Below, one piece after another: positions 32,979 to 41,860 of a DNA stretch of 64,000 bases. A program made the position numbers and the translations under genes. Location: positions 1 to 64,000 of the forward strand of contig NZ_QGMY01000016.1 in the NCBI RefSeq assembly GCF_003173355.1. The letters run 5' to 3'. The DNA is from Methanospirillum lacunae (GTDB lineage Archaea > Halobacteriota > Methanomicrobia > Methanomicrobiales > Methanospirillaceae). The notes under the pieces are model-generated. The model was not told the DNA's origin and did not search any database. It saw only the letters and a list, made by a program, of their open reading frames with translations. The stretch's first letter is position 1. Every line of letters begins with the position of its first letter.

Positions 32979-35217
32979 ATTTCTTGAGATCATCGGAGAA
33001 AATTCTCGATTTTCGCGCTACATAGCACACATTAAAGTTATTCCCGGACATGATGCTGTTTTTGGAGAATTACAGGAACCACTCCCGGAACCAGTTGAAA
33101 AATACTTGGATAATATCGGTATCAGACTTTATTCTCACCAGACAAAAGCCATTGATGCAGTTAACTCAGGACAGGATACCATCCTTTGCACACCCACAGC
33201 ATCAGGAAAGACACTCGCTTTCCTTCTCCCATACTGCAAGATGAGGATGCAGGATCCCTCGGCTACTGCTCTTGCCATCTACCCGGCAAAAGCGCTCACC
33301 AGAGATCAACTCACAAATGCAAAAGCAATAAGTGAAGCAACAAAAATCCCTTTTAATCCTGCCATCTATGACGGTGATACTCCCCGTCACGACAGGCCTG
33401 CTATCAGAAACAAAGCAGGTCTCGTTCTGACAAATCCCCACGAGTTACATCATATCCTACCCTGGCATCACCAGTGGTCTGTTTTTTTTTCACACCTGAA
33501 ATACATCATTATTGATGAAGCACATCAGTACCGGGGAATATTTGGGAGCCATATGGCACTTCTGATAAGAAGGCTGCTTCGGATATGTGCACACTATGGA
33601 TCTCATCCAACATTCTTCCTCTCTTCAGCAACCCTGGCCAACCCAAATGAGTTTGCAAAGGAACTCATAGGACGCGATTTTCAGGTTATTGATACATCAG
33701 GAGCACCGGCAGGAGTCAGGTACTTCATTCTTTATAATCCATACATCGGAGGATTTGCTGAAAAGTCAGTTTACACCGAGAGTGCTACACTCCTTGCATC
33801 ACTTGTTGAGGCAGAACTTCAGACACTCTGCTTTACCGGCTCCAGAAAGATGACAGAGGTGGTAACAACATGGGCAAGAGAGCGCCTGAACGAAGGTAAT
33901 TCTAACAGAAACGACAAAATTGCTGCTTATCGTGCAGGTTATCTCCCTGAAGAGCGAAGAAACCTCGAACATCGACTGAAAAAGGGAGAACTGAAAGGTA
34001 TTGTATCAACTAATGCTCTTGAACTAGGGATTGATATTGGATCTCTTGATGCAGTTGTCATGACCGGATATCCTGGGACTATGATGTCAACCTGGCAGCA
34101 GACTGGCAGGGCAGGGAGAGGGGCAGGTCCGTCACTGGCAATTCTTGTCAGCTTTCAAAACCCTCTTGACCAGTATTTCATGGATCACCCAGAGGAGTTT
34201 TTTGGTTCATCCCACGAACATGCGATCATCACCACAAAAAATCCATATATTCTCTCAGGGGAGCTTCTCTGTGCTGCTGCAGAGCTCCCGCTTAATCCTG
34301 CCCTTGATACACGGTGGTTTGGAAACAGAATCCAGGAACATATCAACGCATTTACTGATGCAAATCTTTTAACGAAAACAAATCGTGGATATGTGTATTC
34401 TGGGCGAAAAAGAGCGGTTGAACTGGTGTCTCTTTCAGGCACCGGGGAAACATGGACGATAGAGGAGAGAGGGAGAGTACTTGAGACAGTGGATCTCGGC
34501 CAGGCCTGCAGGGAAGCACACCCAGGGGCTGTCATAATTCACCAGGGCGAGAAATATCTGGTGAACTGGTGGGATCATGGACATCACAGGATCCTTGCCG
34601 ATGCAGCAGATGTAGAATACTACACACGACCAAATCAGCAGACCACCGTTACAATCATAAAAGATACAATCTCAAAAATCGTTCCCGGGGCTGTACTTCA
34701 TCTAGGAGAAGTGGAGGTATCAGAGACCTGCAGTGGATATCGGAAGATCGTCAGGCAGACTACAATTGGATCTGAACCCCTTGTTCTGCCACCGATAACA
34801 TTTACAACATCAGCACTCTGGATGGTTTTTGATCAGGACACTATAACAAAAATCAGCGACAACTCTTGTGATATCACGGGAACACTTCACGGAGCTGAAC
34901 ATGCTCTGATCGCCATGACCCCATTCTTTGTCCTCTGTGACCGGTGGGATCTCGGTGGCCTCTCAACTGCAATAGATCACCAGACAGGTTCAGCAACAAT
35001 ATACATCTACGATGGATATGAAGGTGGAGTGGGTTTAGCTGAACGTGCGTTTGAACTGTTTTTGGATATTTCCAGGATAGCTGCAACCCTTGTTACTGAA
35101 TGTAAGTGCGCATCAGGATGTCCGGCATGCATTCATTCACCAAAATGTGGTAATGACAATCAACCGCTCGACAAAGCAGGGACGAGTATGTTGCTTAAAA
35201 AACTGGCAGGTCTCTAA
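32965..35217 (+). CDS. MrfA/YprA-like DEAH helicase with C-terminal zinc-binding domain
   Basis: A 750-residue superfamily 2 helicase, almost the same length as Bacillus MrfA. Visible motifs are Walker A TASGKTLAFLLPY, DEAH in IIDEAHQYRG, SAT in LSSATLANP, and motif VI QQTGRAGRG. The C-terminal MZB domain (DUF1998) ends with the four-cysteine cluster CKCASGCPACIHSPKC. The GTG at 32965 is chosen because AGGAG stands eight bases upstream and the preceding codons overlap mrfB in another frame. The overlap of 14 bases implies coupled translation. The family includes yeast Hrq1. Likely role: unwinding damaged DNA for excision by the partner exonuclease. Confidence 0.9.
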   Translation: MSVAEFLEIIGENSRFSRYIAHIKVIPGHDAVFGELQEPLPEPVEKYLDNIGIRLYSHQTKAIDAVNSGQDTILCTPTASGKTLAFLLPYCKMRMQDPSATALAIYPAKALTRDQLTNAKAISEATKIPFNPAIYDGDTPRHDRPAIRNKAGLVLTNPHELHHILPWHHQWSVFFSHLKYIIIDEAHQYRGIFGSHMALLIRRLLRICAHYGSHPTFFLSSATLANPNEFAKELIGRDFQVIDTSGAPAGVRYFILYNPYIGGFAEKSVYTESATLLASLVEAELQTLCFTGSRKMTEVVTTWARERLNEGNSNRNDKIAAYRAGYLPEERRNLEHRLKKGELKGIVSTNALELGIDIGSLDAVVMTGYPGTMMSTWQQTGRAGRGAGPSLAILVSFQNPLDQYFMDHPEEFFGSSHEHAIITTKNPYILSGELLCAAAELPLNPALDTRWFGNRIQEHINAFTDANLLTKTNRGYVYSGRKRAVELVSLSGTGETWTIEERGRVLETVDLGQACREAHPGAVIIHQGEKYLVNWWDHGHHRILADAADVEYYTRPNQQTTVTIIKDTISKIVPGAVLHLGEVEVSETCSGYRKIVRQTTIGSEPLVLPPITFTTSALWMVFDQDTITKISDNSCDITGTLHGAEHALIAMTPFFVLCDRWDLGGLSTAIDHQTGSATIYIYDGYEGGVGLAERAFELFLDISRIAATLVTECKCASGCPACIHSPKCGNDNQPLDKAGTSMLLKKLAGL

Positions 35218-35247
35218 GTAGAAAAATAGGGAGAAAGAGATGATGGA

Positions 35248-35661
35248 TTATTTCTTTGTGGGTTGTGGCTGGCAGGCACTGGTCTTCTGCTTGTAATGTT
35301 CAGTGATCTTATTGATATGTGCAATCTTATCCATTTCAGGACCATAAAGGGCATACCCTCGCTTATCAACACCCACTATCCGATACGTTTTTTTGAGAAC
35401 ATCAGGAACTTTTGTTGAAGGAATCCGATTCATGTTCATAAAATTCTCAATCTGAACCTGGAAGTGTTTCTGAAGAAGAGCACGCATCTCGGTGATCATC
35501 GCCTTGAACTCTTTGATGTCTTCCATATTCCAGGAACGAATCTTAACCTCAAGTTTTTCAATATGATCAATGACTTCCTTACTATTTTCGATGTGTTCAT
35601 CAACTGCCTGTGCGAGTGCCTGCTCTGCCATATCAGCACTATTTATTGAATCATAATCCAC
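35248..35661 (-). CDS. Hypothetical coiled-coil protein
   Basis: A 137-residue hydrophilic protein with a long, probably coiled-coil helix in residues 10-75 (repeated EQALAQAVDEHIENSKE-like heptads) and a small globular C-terminus holding a GYALYGPEM turn. No known domain is recognised. The GTG at 35661 is chosen because a GGAGGT site lies seven bases ahead; a GTG at 35670 sits inside that site. It is convergent with mrfA (30-base gap) and divergent from the vWA gene, between two presumed stress systems. Function unknown. Confidence 0.65.
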   Translation of the reverse strand: MDYDSINSADMAEQALAQAVDEHIENSKEVIDHIEKLEVKIRSWNMEDIKEFKAMITEMRALLQKHFQVQIENFMNMNRIPSTKVPDVLKKTYRIVGVDKRGYALYGPEMDKIAHINKITEHYKQKTSACQPQPTKK

Positions 35662-35850
35662 AGATACCACCTCCGGAGCAGAAAATTACTTATTAGATCT
35701 ATCTTCACGATACATCAATATTGTTAAGTCCTAATAATCAGTGAAAATCATGGAGAGGTATAATACATTTTTTAATTCTTGATCCAGGAAAGTCACTTTT
35801 TTTCCATTTCTCATAAGGCAGATTAAATTATTACCGTTTTTTGCCACAGA

Positions 35851-35858
35851 ATTATATA
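35851..35858 (+). promoter_or_regulatory. TATA box of the vWA-PP2C-kinase operon
   Basis: ATTATATA lies 25-32 bases before the ATG at 35883, predicting a leaderless or nearly leaderless transcript for the first gene of the triad. No ribosome-binding site is seen in the gap, consistent with this. Confidence 0.5.
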
Positions 35859-35882
35859 CCCTGTCTGCTGACGAGAATACTG

Positions 35883-36584
35883 ATGGATTCTGATACACTT
35901 GAGCAGTTGGTAGATATCCCGTACCCACAGCATCCTCATTGTGCAACTGTTCTCGTCCTTGATACCTCAGCCTCCATGAAAGGGGCAAAGATAGCAGAAT
36001 TAAATGAAGGTCTGAAGATCCTATCTGATGAACTCATTCAAGACGATCTTGCAGCAAAGCGAATTGATCTCGCAATCATATCCTTTGGAAGGAAGGTTGA
36101 AGTTATTCAACCATTCACCGGAGTAAGTCAGTTTGAACCACCTGAACTGGAAGCAGGAGGATACACACCGATGGGAGCGGCCATTCTTGAAGCCGCTTCG
36201 ATCATAGAGAAACGTAAGGCTGAATATCGTGAAACCGGAGTTGATTATTATCGTCCCTGGATATTTCTGATTACTGACGGACAACCGACAGACATGTCGC
36301 GGGGCGATACCAGATGGCAGGAGGTTATCCAGGTGATCCACGGTGGCGAATCAGACCGGAAATTCCTATTCTGGGCACTGGGAGTAGATCAGGCTAATAT
36401 GACAGTCCTTCGTGAACTCTCTCCCCCAAACCGCGTACCACTTCAGCTCAAAGAGGCTCAATGGTCTGACATGTTCCTCTGGCTTTCCCGCAGCCTTGCA
36501 AAAATATCAGACTCACGTATCGGGGAGCAAATAAGTCTTGAAAACCCAACCGGACCTGATGGATGGGGTTCAATTCCCCTCTAA
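35883..36584 (+). CDS. von Willebrand factor A protein, TerY-like
   Basis: A 233-residue cytoplasmic vWA domain. The metal-ion-dependent adhesion site is intact: DTSAS near residue 28, a Thr in GGYTPMGAAI, and Asp in TDGQPTD. The N-terminal segment LEQLVDIPYPQHPHCATVLVLD and the length match TerY-type vWA proteins of bacterial tellurite-resistance and stress loci. The ATG at 35883 is used, as the longer frame adds a segment lying over the promoter. It is followed by a PP2C gene (48-base gap) and a kinase gene, forming the TerY-phosphorylation triad in conserved order. Confidence 0.88.
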   Translation: MDSDTLEQLVDIPYPQHPHCATVLVLDTSASMKGAKIAELNEGLKILSDELIQDDLAAKRIDLAIISFGRKVEVIQPFTGVSQFEPPELEAGGYTPMGAAILEAASIIEKRKAEYRETGVDYYRPWIFLITDGQPTDMSRGDTRWQEVIQVIHGGESDRKFLFWALGVDQANMTVLRELSPPNRVPLQLKEAQWSDMFLWLSRSLAKISDSRIGEQISLENPTGPDGWGSIPL

Positions 36585-36632
36585 TCATATAATGCCAGTA
36601 TTAAAGCAGAACCAAAAATCCTGGATTGGTAT

Positions 36633-37394
36633 ATGAATATCAGAATTTCCGGATCTTCAGTCAGGGGAAACAGACATATTCAGTCTGAACAGCCATGCCA
36701 GGATGCATACGCTGTCGCGTATTCAAAAAATGGTTGGGGGATAGCAGTTGCTGACGGACTTGGGAGTGCCGGGCATTCAGATGCCGGAGCCCGAATAGCA
36801 GTCGATACTGCATCTAAAGTAGTAATTGCTGATTTTGAATGTCCCGATATTTCAGTTGAAGAACGGATAAGGCAGGCATTTCTCAAGGCACGAGAGGCGG
36901 TTATTAAAGAAGCTAGTGAACTGGAGATTAGCCCATCAGAGTTTGCATCAACGTTGATCGTGGCATTCTATTCTGGAGAGAGGATCACCCTTGGACATAT
37001 CGGAGATGGCATTGCAGTAGGCACAAAGAAAGATCAGGCTGTGCTCCTGTCATCACCAGGTGAAAGCGAATATGCAAACGAGACTGCCAGTCTTATACAA
37101 ACAGACTGGGAAAACCAATTACGGATTACTCCTTGTTTTGAAATTGATCACGTTATTATCGCAACTGACGGGTGCCAGGGAGCACTTGCAGTTAAACGGG
37201 ACGGAAGGTATCAACCGCACGAACCATTCATTCTCCCACTGATCTCATTTATTGAGAGAAAAATATCAGTTAACCTGAGTCCAGAACCTGACATCTCCAC
37301 GTTGCTCTCCTCCAAAAAAATGCAGGAACTTTCAGGTGATGATAAAACCCTTGTGGTCATTTTCAGGGAGCAAGTACCTAAAGCAGAGTCCTGA
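36633..37394 (+). CDS. PP2C-family protein phosphatase
   Basis: A 253-residue PPM/PP2C serine/threonine phosphatase. Metal-binding and structural motifs are present: VADGLGSAGHSDAGA near residues 36-50, GHIGDG in the middle, IATDGC and the final GDDKTLVV aspartate. It starts with a short RGNRHIQSEQPCQDA segment typical of the family. As the middle gene of the triad it would reverse phosphorylation made by the next gene's kinase. The kinase gene starts 10 bases downstream. Confidence 0.92.
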   Translation: MNIRISGSSVRGNRHIQSEQPCQDAYAVAYSKNGWGIAVADGLGSAGHSDAGARIAVDTASKVVIADFECPDISVEERIRQAFLKAREAVIKEASELEISPSEFASTLIVAFYSGERITLGHIGDGIAVGTKKDQAVLLSSPGESEYANETASLIQTDWENQLRITPCFEIDHVIIATDGCQGALAVKRDGRYQPHEPFILPLISFIERKISVNLSPEPDISTLLSSKKMQELSGDDKTLVVIFREQVPKAES

Positions 37395-37404
37395 AGGATA
37401 ACCA

Positions 37405-40400
37405 ATGGCTGCACTCTTTACCGGTAACAGCCCGCCACGGCTCAAGGTAGATCGTGACCTGATTCCGGTTCAGAGTGTCACCAGTGTAAAGACTGAAATC
37501 CTCACAATAATGAATGACGGAGGAGGGATCCTCAAGGGAACTGCTATCTCCGATGTGAGTTGGATCAGGATACCCAACCCTCGTATTGAGACACCTTTTA
37601 TTGTTCCTTTCAGAATCGAGATTGTACCCGGACGAGTCTCACCTAATATCCCGCTAAAAGGCGCAGTTACCATTATCACCAACGGAGGAACAGTAAAGGT
37701 CAGGGTTGAATGCAATACCCTGCCTGCAATAAAACCGTGCCTCACAGTTGACGAGCGTCAGTTTCAGTTCTGTAACCTCAGAAAAGGGGAAAATTTCTCA
37801 TTTGATCTTATTATCCGCAACAGTGGAAACGGGTTACTCAGCGGAACAATTCAATCTGAATCCGACTGGATAGAAGTAAAATCACGAACACTCTGGACGC
37901 AAAAAGTTCAGGTAGTTCAGGTAACTGTCCATACTACAAATGCACCTATAGTACGCCAGCCTACAGGAAAAATAAGGATCAGAAGTACAGGAGGAGACCT
38001 AGAGGTCCCTATCTCCATCAACTTCCGAGGTGGAGATGGCCCGATATTGAAACTAATTTCATCACGGATAATATGTTTATGGGATAAGAAGGGGATCTTC
38101 GAAGAAACGCTCAAAATTCAGAATGAAGGCCGTGGAATTCTCAGAGGAACTATCCCGGCACCGGCTCCCTGGATAAAAATCCTGCCATCTATCTTCTCTG
38201 CTGAATCAAGCAAAAAAATTCTTTTTAAAATTGACACCCGGATGCTCACATCTGACAGGAGTGTGAGCGTTCCGGTTCAGATCATCACCAATGCCGGAAC
38301 ACAGATCCTCACCCTTGATGTTGTTCCTTCAAGACGCACCCCGGTTCAGGTCAAAAAAACCCGGACGTCGGTAAGGCAGCAACCACGTACCAAACTCACA
38401 GTTTATGAACCGGGTGGAAAGGTGTGCACCCTAATTTCAACGGGTAAAGCAGGAGGCGAGGGTGAGATCTACTACTTTGCTGATGATGATACAAAATGTG
38501 CCAAGATCTTTCACCCTCATCGAAGGACACAGGAGATCGAAGAGAAGATTCGTACAATGATTGCTGCCCCTCCAGAGAGGGAACTACTACAATTCCTGAC
38601 CTGGCCACTGAAACCTCTTACTGATCTTCCAGGAGGGGGAAAGATCATCGGATATGTTATGCGTCGTATCCCTGATGAGTATAGATCTGTCCACCTTTGG
38701 TACGATGAACCACAAGAAAAAGAGAAGAGAAACCTCCAAAGTCGTATCGTTGCCTCACTTCAGCTAGCGAGACTTGTGGCCGGTGTTCACAAAGCAGGGC
38801 ATGTAATTGGCGACCTACGGGAAAATAACCTGCTCATCAACAAACGCGGTGATCTTGTTCTTATTGATACAGACTCATTTCAGATTCGTGATAAAAACAG
38901 CAGACGAACTTTCTGGAGCCGGGTAGGAACAGGCGAGTACCTCCCTCCTGAGCATCTGGATGGATCGTTTGCAGAATCAGGATGTGATCGTCGGTATGGC
39001 GATTACTTTGCTCTGGCGGTTCTCATTTTCAGGTTCATGATGGGCGGTGTTCATCCATTTCAGGCCAAAGGGCCACTCGTTAAGGATGCACCAGCAACTA
39101 CAGATAAGATATTGCTTGGGTACTTTGCATTTGAGTGTCGAATCGCCGGAATATCCCCTCCAGATTACGCACCTCCATATGCTTCTCTTCCATCTTCATT
39201 TCAAACACTTTTTAGGGAAACATTTGTTTCAGGACTACGTGAACCTCACAAAAGACCTGGTGCTGAACGTTGGGAAACAATGCTTTCTTCACTCATTCCC
39301 AGGGAGAAAAAAATCCAGGAGACGACGAAGCAGAGGGTCGTGGAAAAACAAAATCAAGATACGCGAATTACTCTTGACGGATGGAGTGATCCGAATAAAC
39401 TAAAAACAGATCAGAGCGGGATATTATTTCGAACTGAGGCCGGGATCATCACCACATTTGTGCCAGGAACACAGGTGTTCATTGTTCACAATGGGATTAA
39501 TCCGCCAGAGCCAGGTGCAATATATCCACATGGGATTCCACAGTCGCTTGTTATCCCGCTACAGGTTGTGTATAGAGATAATATGCCAGTAGGATGGACG
39601 ATTCAGGCAATCGACCCAGGAAGATTTCATCCATGGCATGTGGCTGCCGATCCACAAAGCAGAAGAGAGAGATTTGATGGGAAATTTTACTTTAAACACC
39701 GTATTGCAGCCTGCCTCAACCTGACGGCTGTACTCATATCAGCCAGAAACCATGGCATCAGGGATGTGTACCTCTCTGAACGGACTGTATTCGTGGGCCC
39801 TGACGCATCGATCAGATTACTCATCCTCCCAAAACCAGAACAGGTAATGTCCACTTTAAAGATGAGTTTGTCGCCTGCAATCCTTATCTTTAGAATGTTG
39901 ATGGATGGATACCACCCATTCCATGCAATAGGAAGCCGGACAACAGGTGCAGGATCACATGAACGACGGATGGCATCAGGTCTCTATCCATGGAGTGATG
40001 ATGATCCTGCTCTTCGCCCACCACCACAAGCACCACCTATCAGGACACTTCCAAAGCCTCTCATCGATCTCTTTGATGAAGAATTCCAAGAATTCAAAGG
40101 AGATTCACAGGATAATAACAACATCGAAACCTGGTTTAATGTAATAGATCAGGTGTACAAGCGACTGGTCTGTTGCGATTTAAATCCAGACCACTGGTAT
40201 CTTCCAGATTCCGAAGGGTGTCCCTGGTGCAATCTTAATTACCTGAAATCTGTGCCTACTTCCATCTGTCTTGTACAGCAGATTTTTTCACCTGTCGTTT
40301 TCTTACTCATGGCCCCAAAGGTGGCAGGACTGCTGCAGGAGCGAAACAGACGCAGACGAACAACCTCTACCCGTACAGAACCACCACGCTGGGTAACCAT

Positions 40401-41070
40401 ACCACTCCCTCCGGAACGCATAACCCGGATTCTCCTTCCAAAAAAGAACTGTATCCTCGCTCTCGGATCAGGTAAAAAGACAAGGTACCTGCCTGTTCAA
40501 TACACCAGACCATGGATTGCATGTATTCATCGGTCAGATGATCAGGAAGTGGATTTCAAGATCCAAAAGGACCTAAAACCCCGGGATAAGGACTCTGAAA
40601 TGATCCATCCAATATTCATTCAGGGAATGGAGGACATTACCCTTGTCGATGAGATGATATGGGTCAGTATGATGGACAGGCTCAGGGGAGAAGGTATCGG
40701 CCAGCCGCGGAGAAAAATCAGGACAAAAACACGGGAGAAGATCCAGAGGAGAAGGCCAATAGAGGTCATGCTCTATCCCATAGACCTTCGTATCCCTGAA
40801 AAGGCCATCGATGAATCAGATATAACAAACCAGGTCATTTCAAATCAGGTAAAACCAACATCAAAAAGAGGGGCGAGAACAAGAATAAGATCAAGACTCC
40901 AGACGATCCTCAAAGATTTCATCTGGGGAGGGGATCTGGATCAATCCTCTCCAGTATCTGATGAAAATAATTCAATACATATACCTGGGTCTGATGAGGC
41001 TCATAAGACCAAAAACAAGAAGGTAACATCCGAGGAAAAAGACCATGATCTGCATTCCCTGGACCGGTGA
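37405..41070 (+). CDS. Large multi-domain protein kinase of the TerY-type triad
   Basis: A 1221-residue protein. Residues 1-310 form three Ig/BACON-like beta domains of about 100 residues, each with a W-I and a G-G-I/L-L turn. A protein-kinase domain follows (about 330-620): glycine loop GKAGGEGE, Lys367, catalytic loop GDLRENN with Asp470 and Asn475, and DTD at 488-490 in place of DFG. A second, diverged kinase-like domain covers about 655-900 and lacks the catalytic residues. Next comes a Cys/His cluster ending CPWC (924-942), a hydrophobic stretch near 955-975 and a basic, disordered tail. The CPWC element recurs in kinases of bacterial TerY triads. The last 99 bases overlap the convergent HdeD-like gene. 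Confidence 0.85.
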   Translation: MAALFTGNSPPRLKVDRDLIPVQSVTSVKTEILTIMNDGGGILKGTAISDVSWIRIPNPRIETPFIVPFRIEIVPGRVSPNIPLKGAVTIITNGGTVKVRVECNTLPAIKPCLTVDERQFQFCNLRKGENFSFDLIIRNSGNGLLSGTIQSESDWIEVKSRTLWTQKVQVVQVTVHTTNAPIVRQPTGKIRIRSTGGDLEVPISINFRGGDGPILKLISSRIICLWDKKGIFEETLKIQNEGRGILRGTIPAPAPWIKILPSIFSAESSKKILFKIDTRMLTSDRSVSVPVQIITNAGTQILTLDVVPSRRTPVQVKKTRTSVRQQPRTKLTVYEPGGKVCTLISTGKAGGEGEIYYFADDDTKCAKIFHPHRRTQEIEEKIRTMIAAPPERELLQFLTWPLKPLTDLPGGGKIIGYVMRRIPDEYRSVHLWYDEPQEKEKRNLQSRIVASLQLARLVAGVHKAGHVIGDLRENNLLINKRGDLVLIDTDSFQIRDKNSRRTFWSRVGTGEYLPPEHLDGSFAESGCDRRYGDYFALAVLIFRFMMGGVHPFQAKGPLVKDAPATTDKILLGYFAFECRIAGISPPDYAPPYASLPSSFQTLFRETFVSGLREPHKRPGAERWETMLSSLIPREKKIQETTKQRVVEKQNQDTRITLDGWSDPNKLKTDQSGILFRTEAGIITTFVPGTQVFIVHNGINPPEPGAIYPHGIPQSLVIPLQVVYRDNMPVGWTIQAIDPGRFHPWHVAADPQSRRERFDGKFYFKHRIAACLNLTAVLISARNHGIRDVYLSERTVFVGPDASIRLLILPKPEQVMSTLKMSLSPAILIFRMLMDGYHPFHAIGSRTTGAGSHERRMASGLYPWSDDDPALRPPPQAPPIRTLPKPLIDLFDEEFQEFKGDSQDNNNIETWFNVIDQVYKRLVCCDLNPDHWYLPDSEGCPWCNLNYLKSVPTSICLVQQIFSPVVFLLMAPKVAGLLQERNRRRRTTSTRTEPPRWVTIPLPPERITRILLPKKNCILALGSGKKTRYLPVQYTRPWIACIHRSDDQEVDFKIQKDLKPRDKDSEMIHPIFIQGMEDITLVDEMIWVSMMDRLRGEGIGQPRRKIRTKTREKIQRRRPIEVMLYPIDLRIPEKAIDESDITNQVISNQVKPTSKRGARTRIRSRLQTILKDFIWGGDLDQSSPVSDENNSIHIPGSDEAHKTKNKKVTSEEKDHDLHSLDR

Positions 41071-41493
41071 AACGAGCAGAAAAAGACCGACTATAACGGT
41101 CAGGGTTCCACCCAGAAGGGCCAAGGCATAATAGAGTTTGTCTACTGAAAAGCGGGAAGCAAGCAGGAGTTGGCCAGCACCAAGGAAGAACATCCAGACA
41201 CCAAGAAATATTCCCAGCACAGAAACGGCAAGATCAGGCGAGACAAGTGCGGTAATGCCTAAACAGAAGCCCAGAATACCAAGGATCAGCAGGGCTAACC
41301 CAAATCCGATCCCCCGCATCATCGCACCAGAGATGATCATGCCAACAGATATCACCAGCACTATTGCAGAAAGTACTGTTCCAATAAGACTTGTGACAAA
41401 CGGAGCAAAGAGAAGAATAATTATACCGATAATCAGTGCAATAAGCCCTGAAGACCGTTGACTCTGTGGTGTCGAAACCCAGACAAACTCCAT
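40972..41493 (-). CDS. HdeD/DUF308-family membrane protein
   Basis: A 173-residue integral membrane protein with six hydrophobic helices arranged as paired repeats, typical of the HdeD (DUF308) family linked to acid resistance in bacteria. Glycine-rich helices such as LGVWMFFLGAGQLLLA are visible. The C-terminal 32 codons lie antisense to the end of the kinase gene. The hydrophobic pattern continues into this overlap, so the stop codon is believable. Role in archaea unknown. Confidence 0.82.
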   Translation of the reverse strand: MEFVWVSTPQSQRSSGLIALIIGIIILLFAPFVTSLIGTVLSAIVLVISVGMIISGAMMRGIGFGLALLILGILGFCLGITALVSPDLAVSVLGIFLGVWMFFLGAGQLLLASRFSVDKLYYALALLGGTLTVIVGLFLLVSPVQGMQIMVFFLGCYLLVFGLMSLIRPRYMY

Positions 41494-41579
41494 GGACAGA
41501 TATTTACCTGGTCGCTATTTCTGCATAACGATTGACTGTAGAAAAATACCAAATCATTATTAAAATAGTAAAAAACGAA

Positions 41580-41651
41580 TGCATCGACCGGGACTCGAAC
41601 CCGGGTTTAGGCGTTGGCAACGCCTAGTGATGACCACTACACTATCGATGC
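41580..41651 (-). tRNA. tRNA-Gly (GCC)
   Basis: The reverse complement folds as a cloverleaf with acceptor stem GCATCGA/TCGATGC and discriminator A. The anticodon stem is AGGCG/CGCCT with loop TTGCCAA, giving anticodon GCC for glycine. The T arm is CCGGG-TTCGAGT-CCCGG. No CCA is encoded and no intron is seen. Confidence 0.95.
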
Positions 41652-41666
41652 GTAAGTGCTCTACAA

Positions 41667-41690
41667 GGTGATACTTATCACCATATATAA
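41667..41690 (-). promoter_or_regulatory. tRNA-Gly promoter with a core palindrome
   Basis: On the minus strand TTATATAT (41690-41683) is the TATA box, about 35 bases ahead of the tRNA. The perfect inverted repeat GGTGATA-CT-TATCACC (41667-41682) abuts it on the downstream side, where the RNA polymerase start region should be. The tRNA-Val promoter has a palindrome in the same place. Confidence 0.55.
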
Positions 41691-41860
41691 TTTTTGAACT
41701 TAATCCCCCAGGAAGTACCACTTTCATTCAGGAACATAACACGCGCCCAGAGTATGGACCTTGTTTCAATCTGATAAAAATTTAAAAATTGAGGCGAATT
41801 GATCATAAATCCGGATGAATTTTAGACAGATTCATATTTTTCAGATCCTAATTTCTTACT

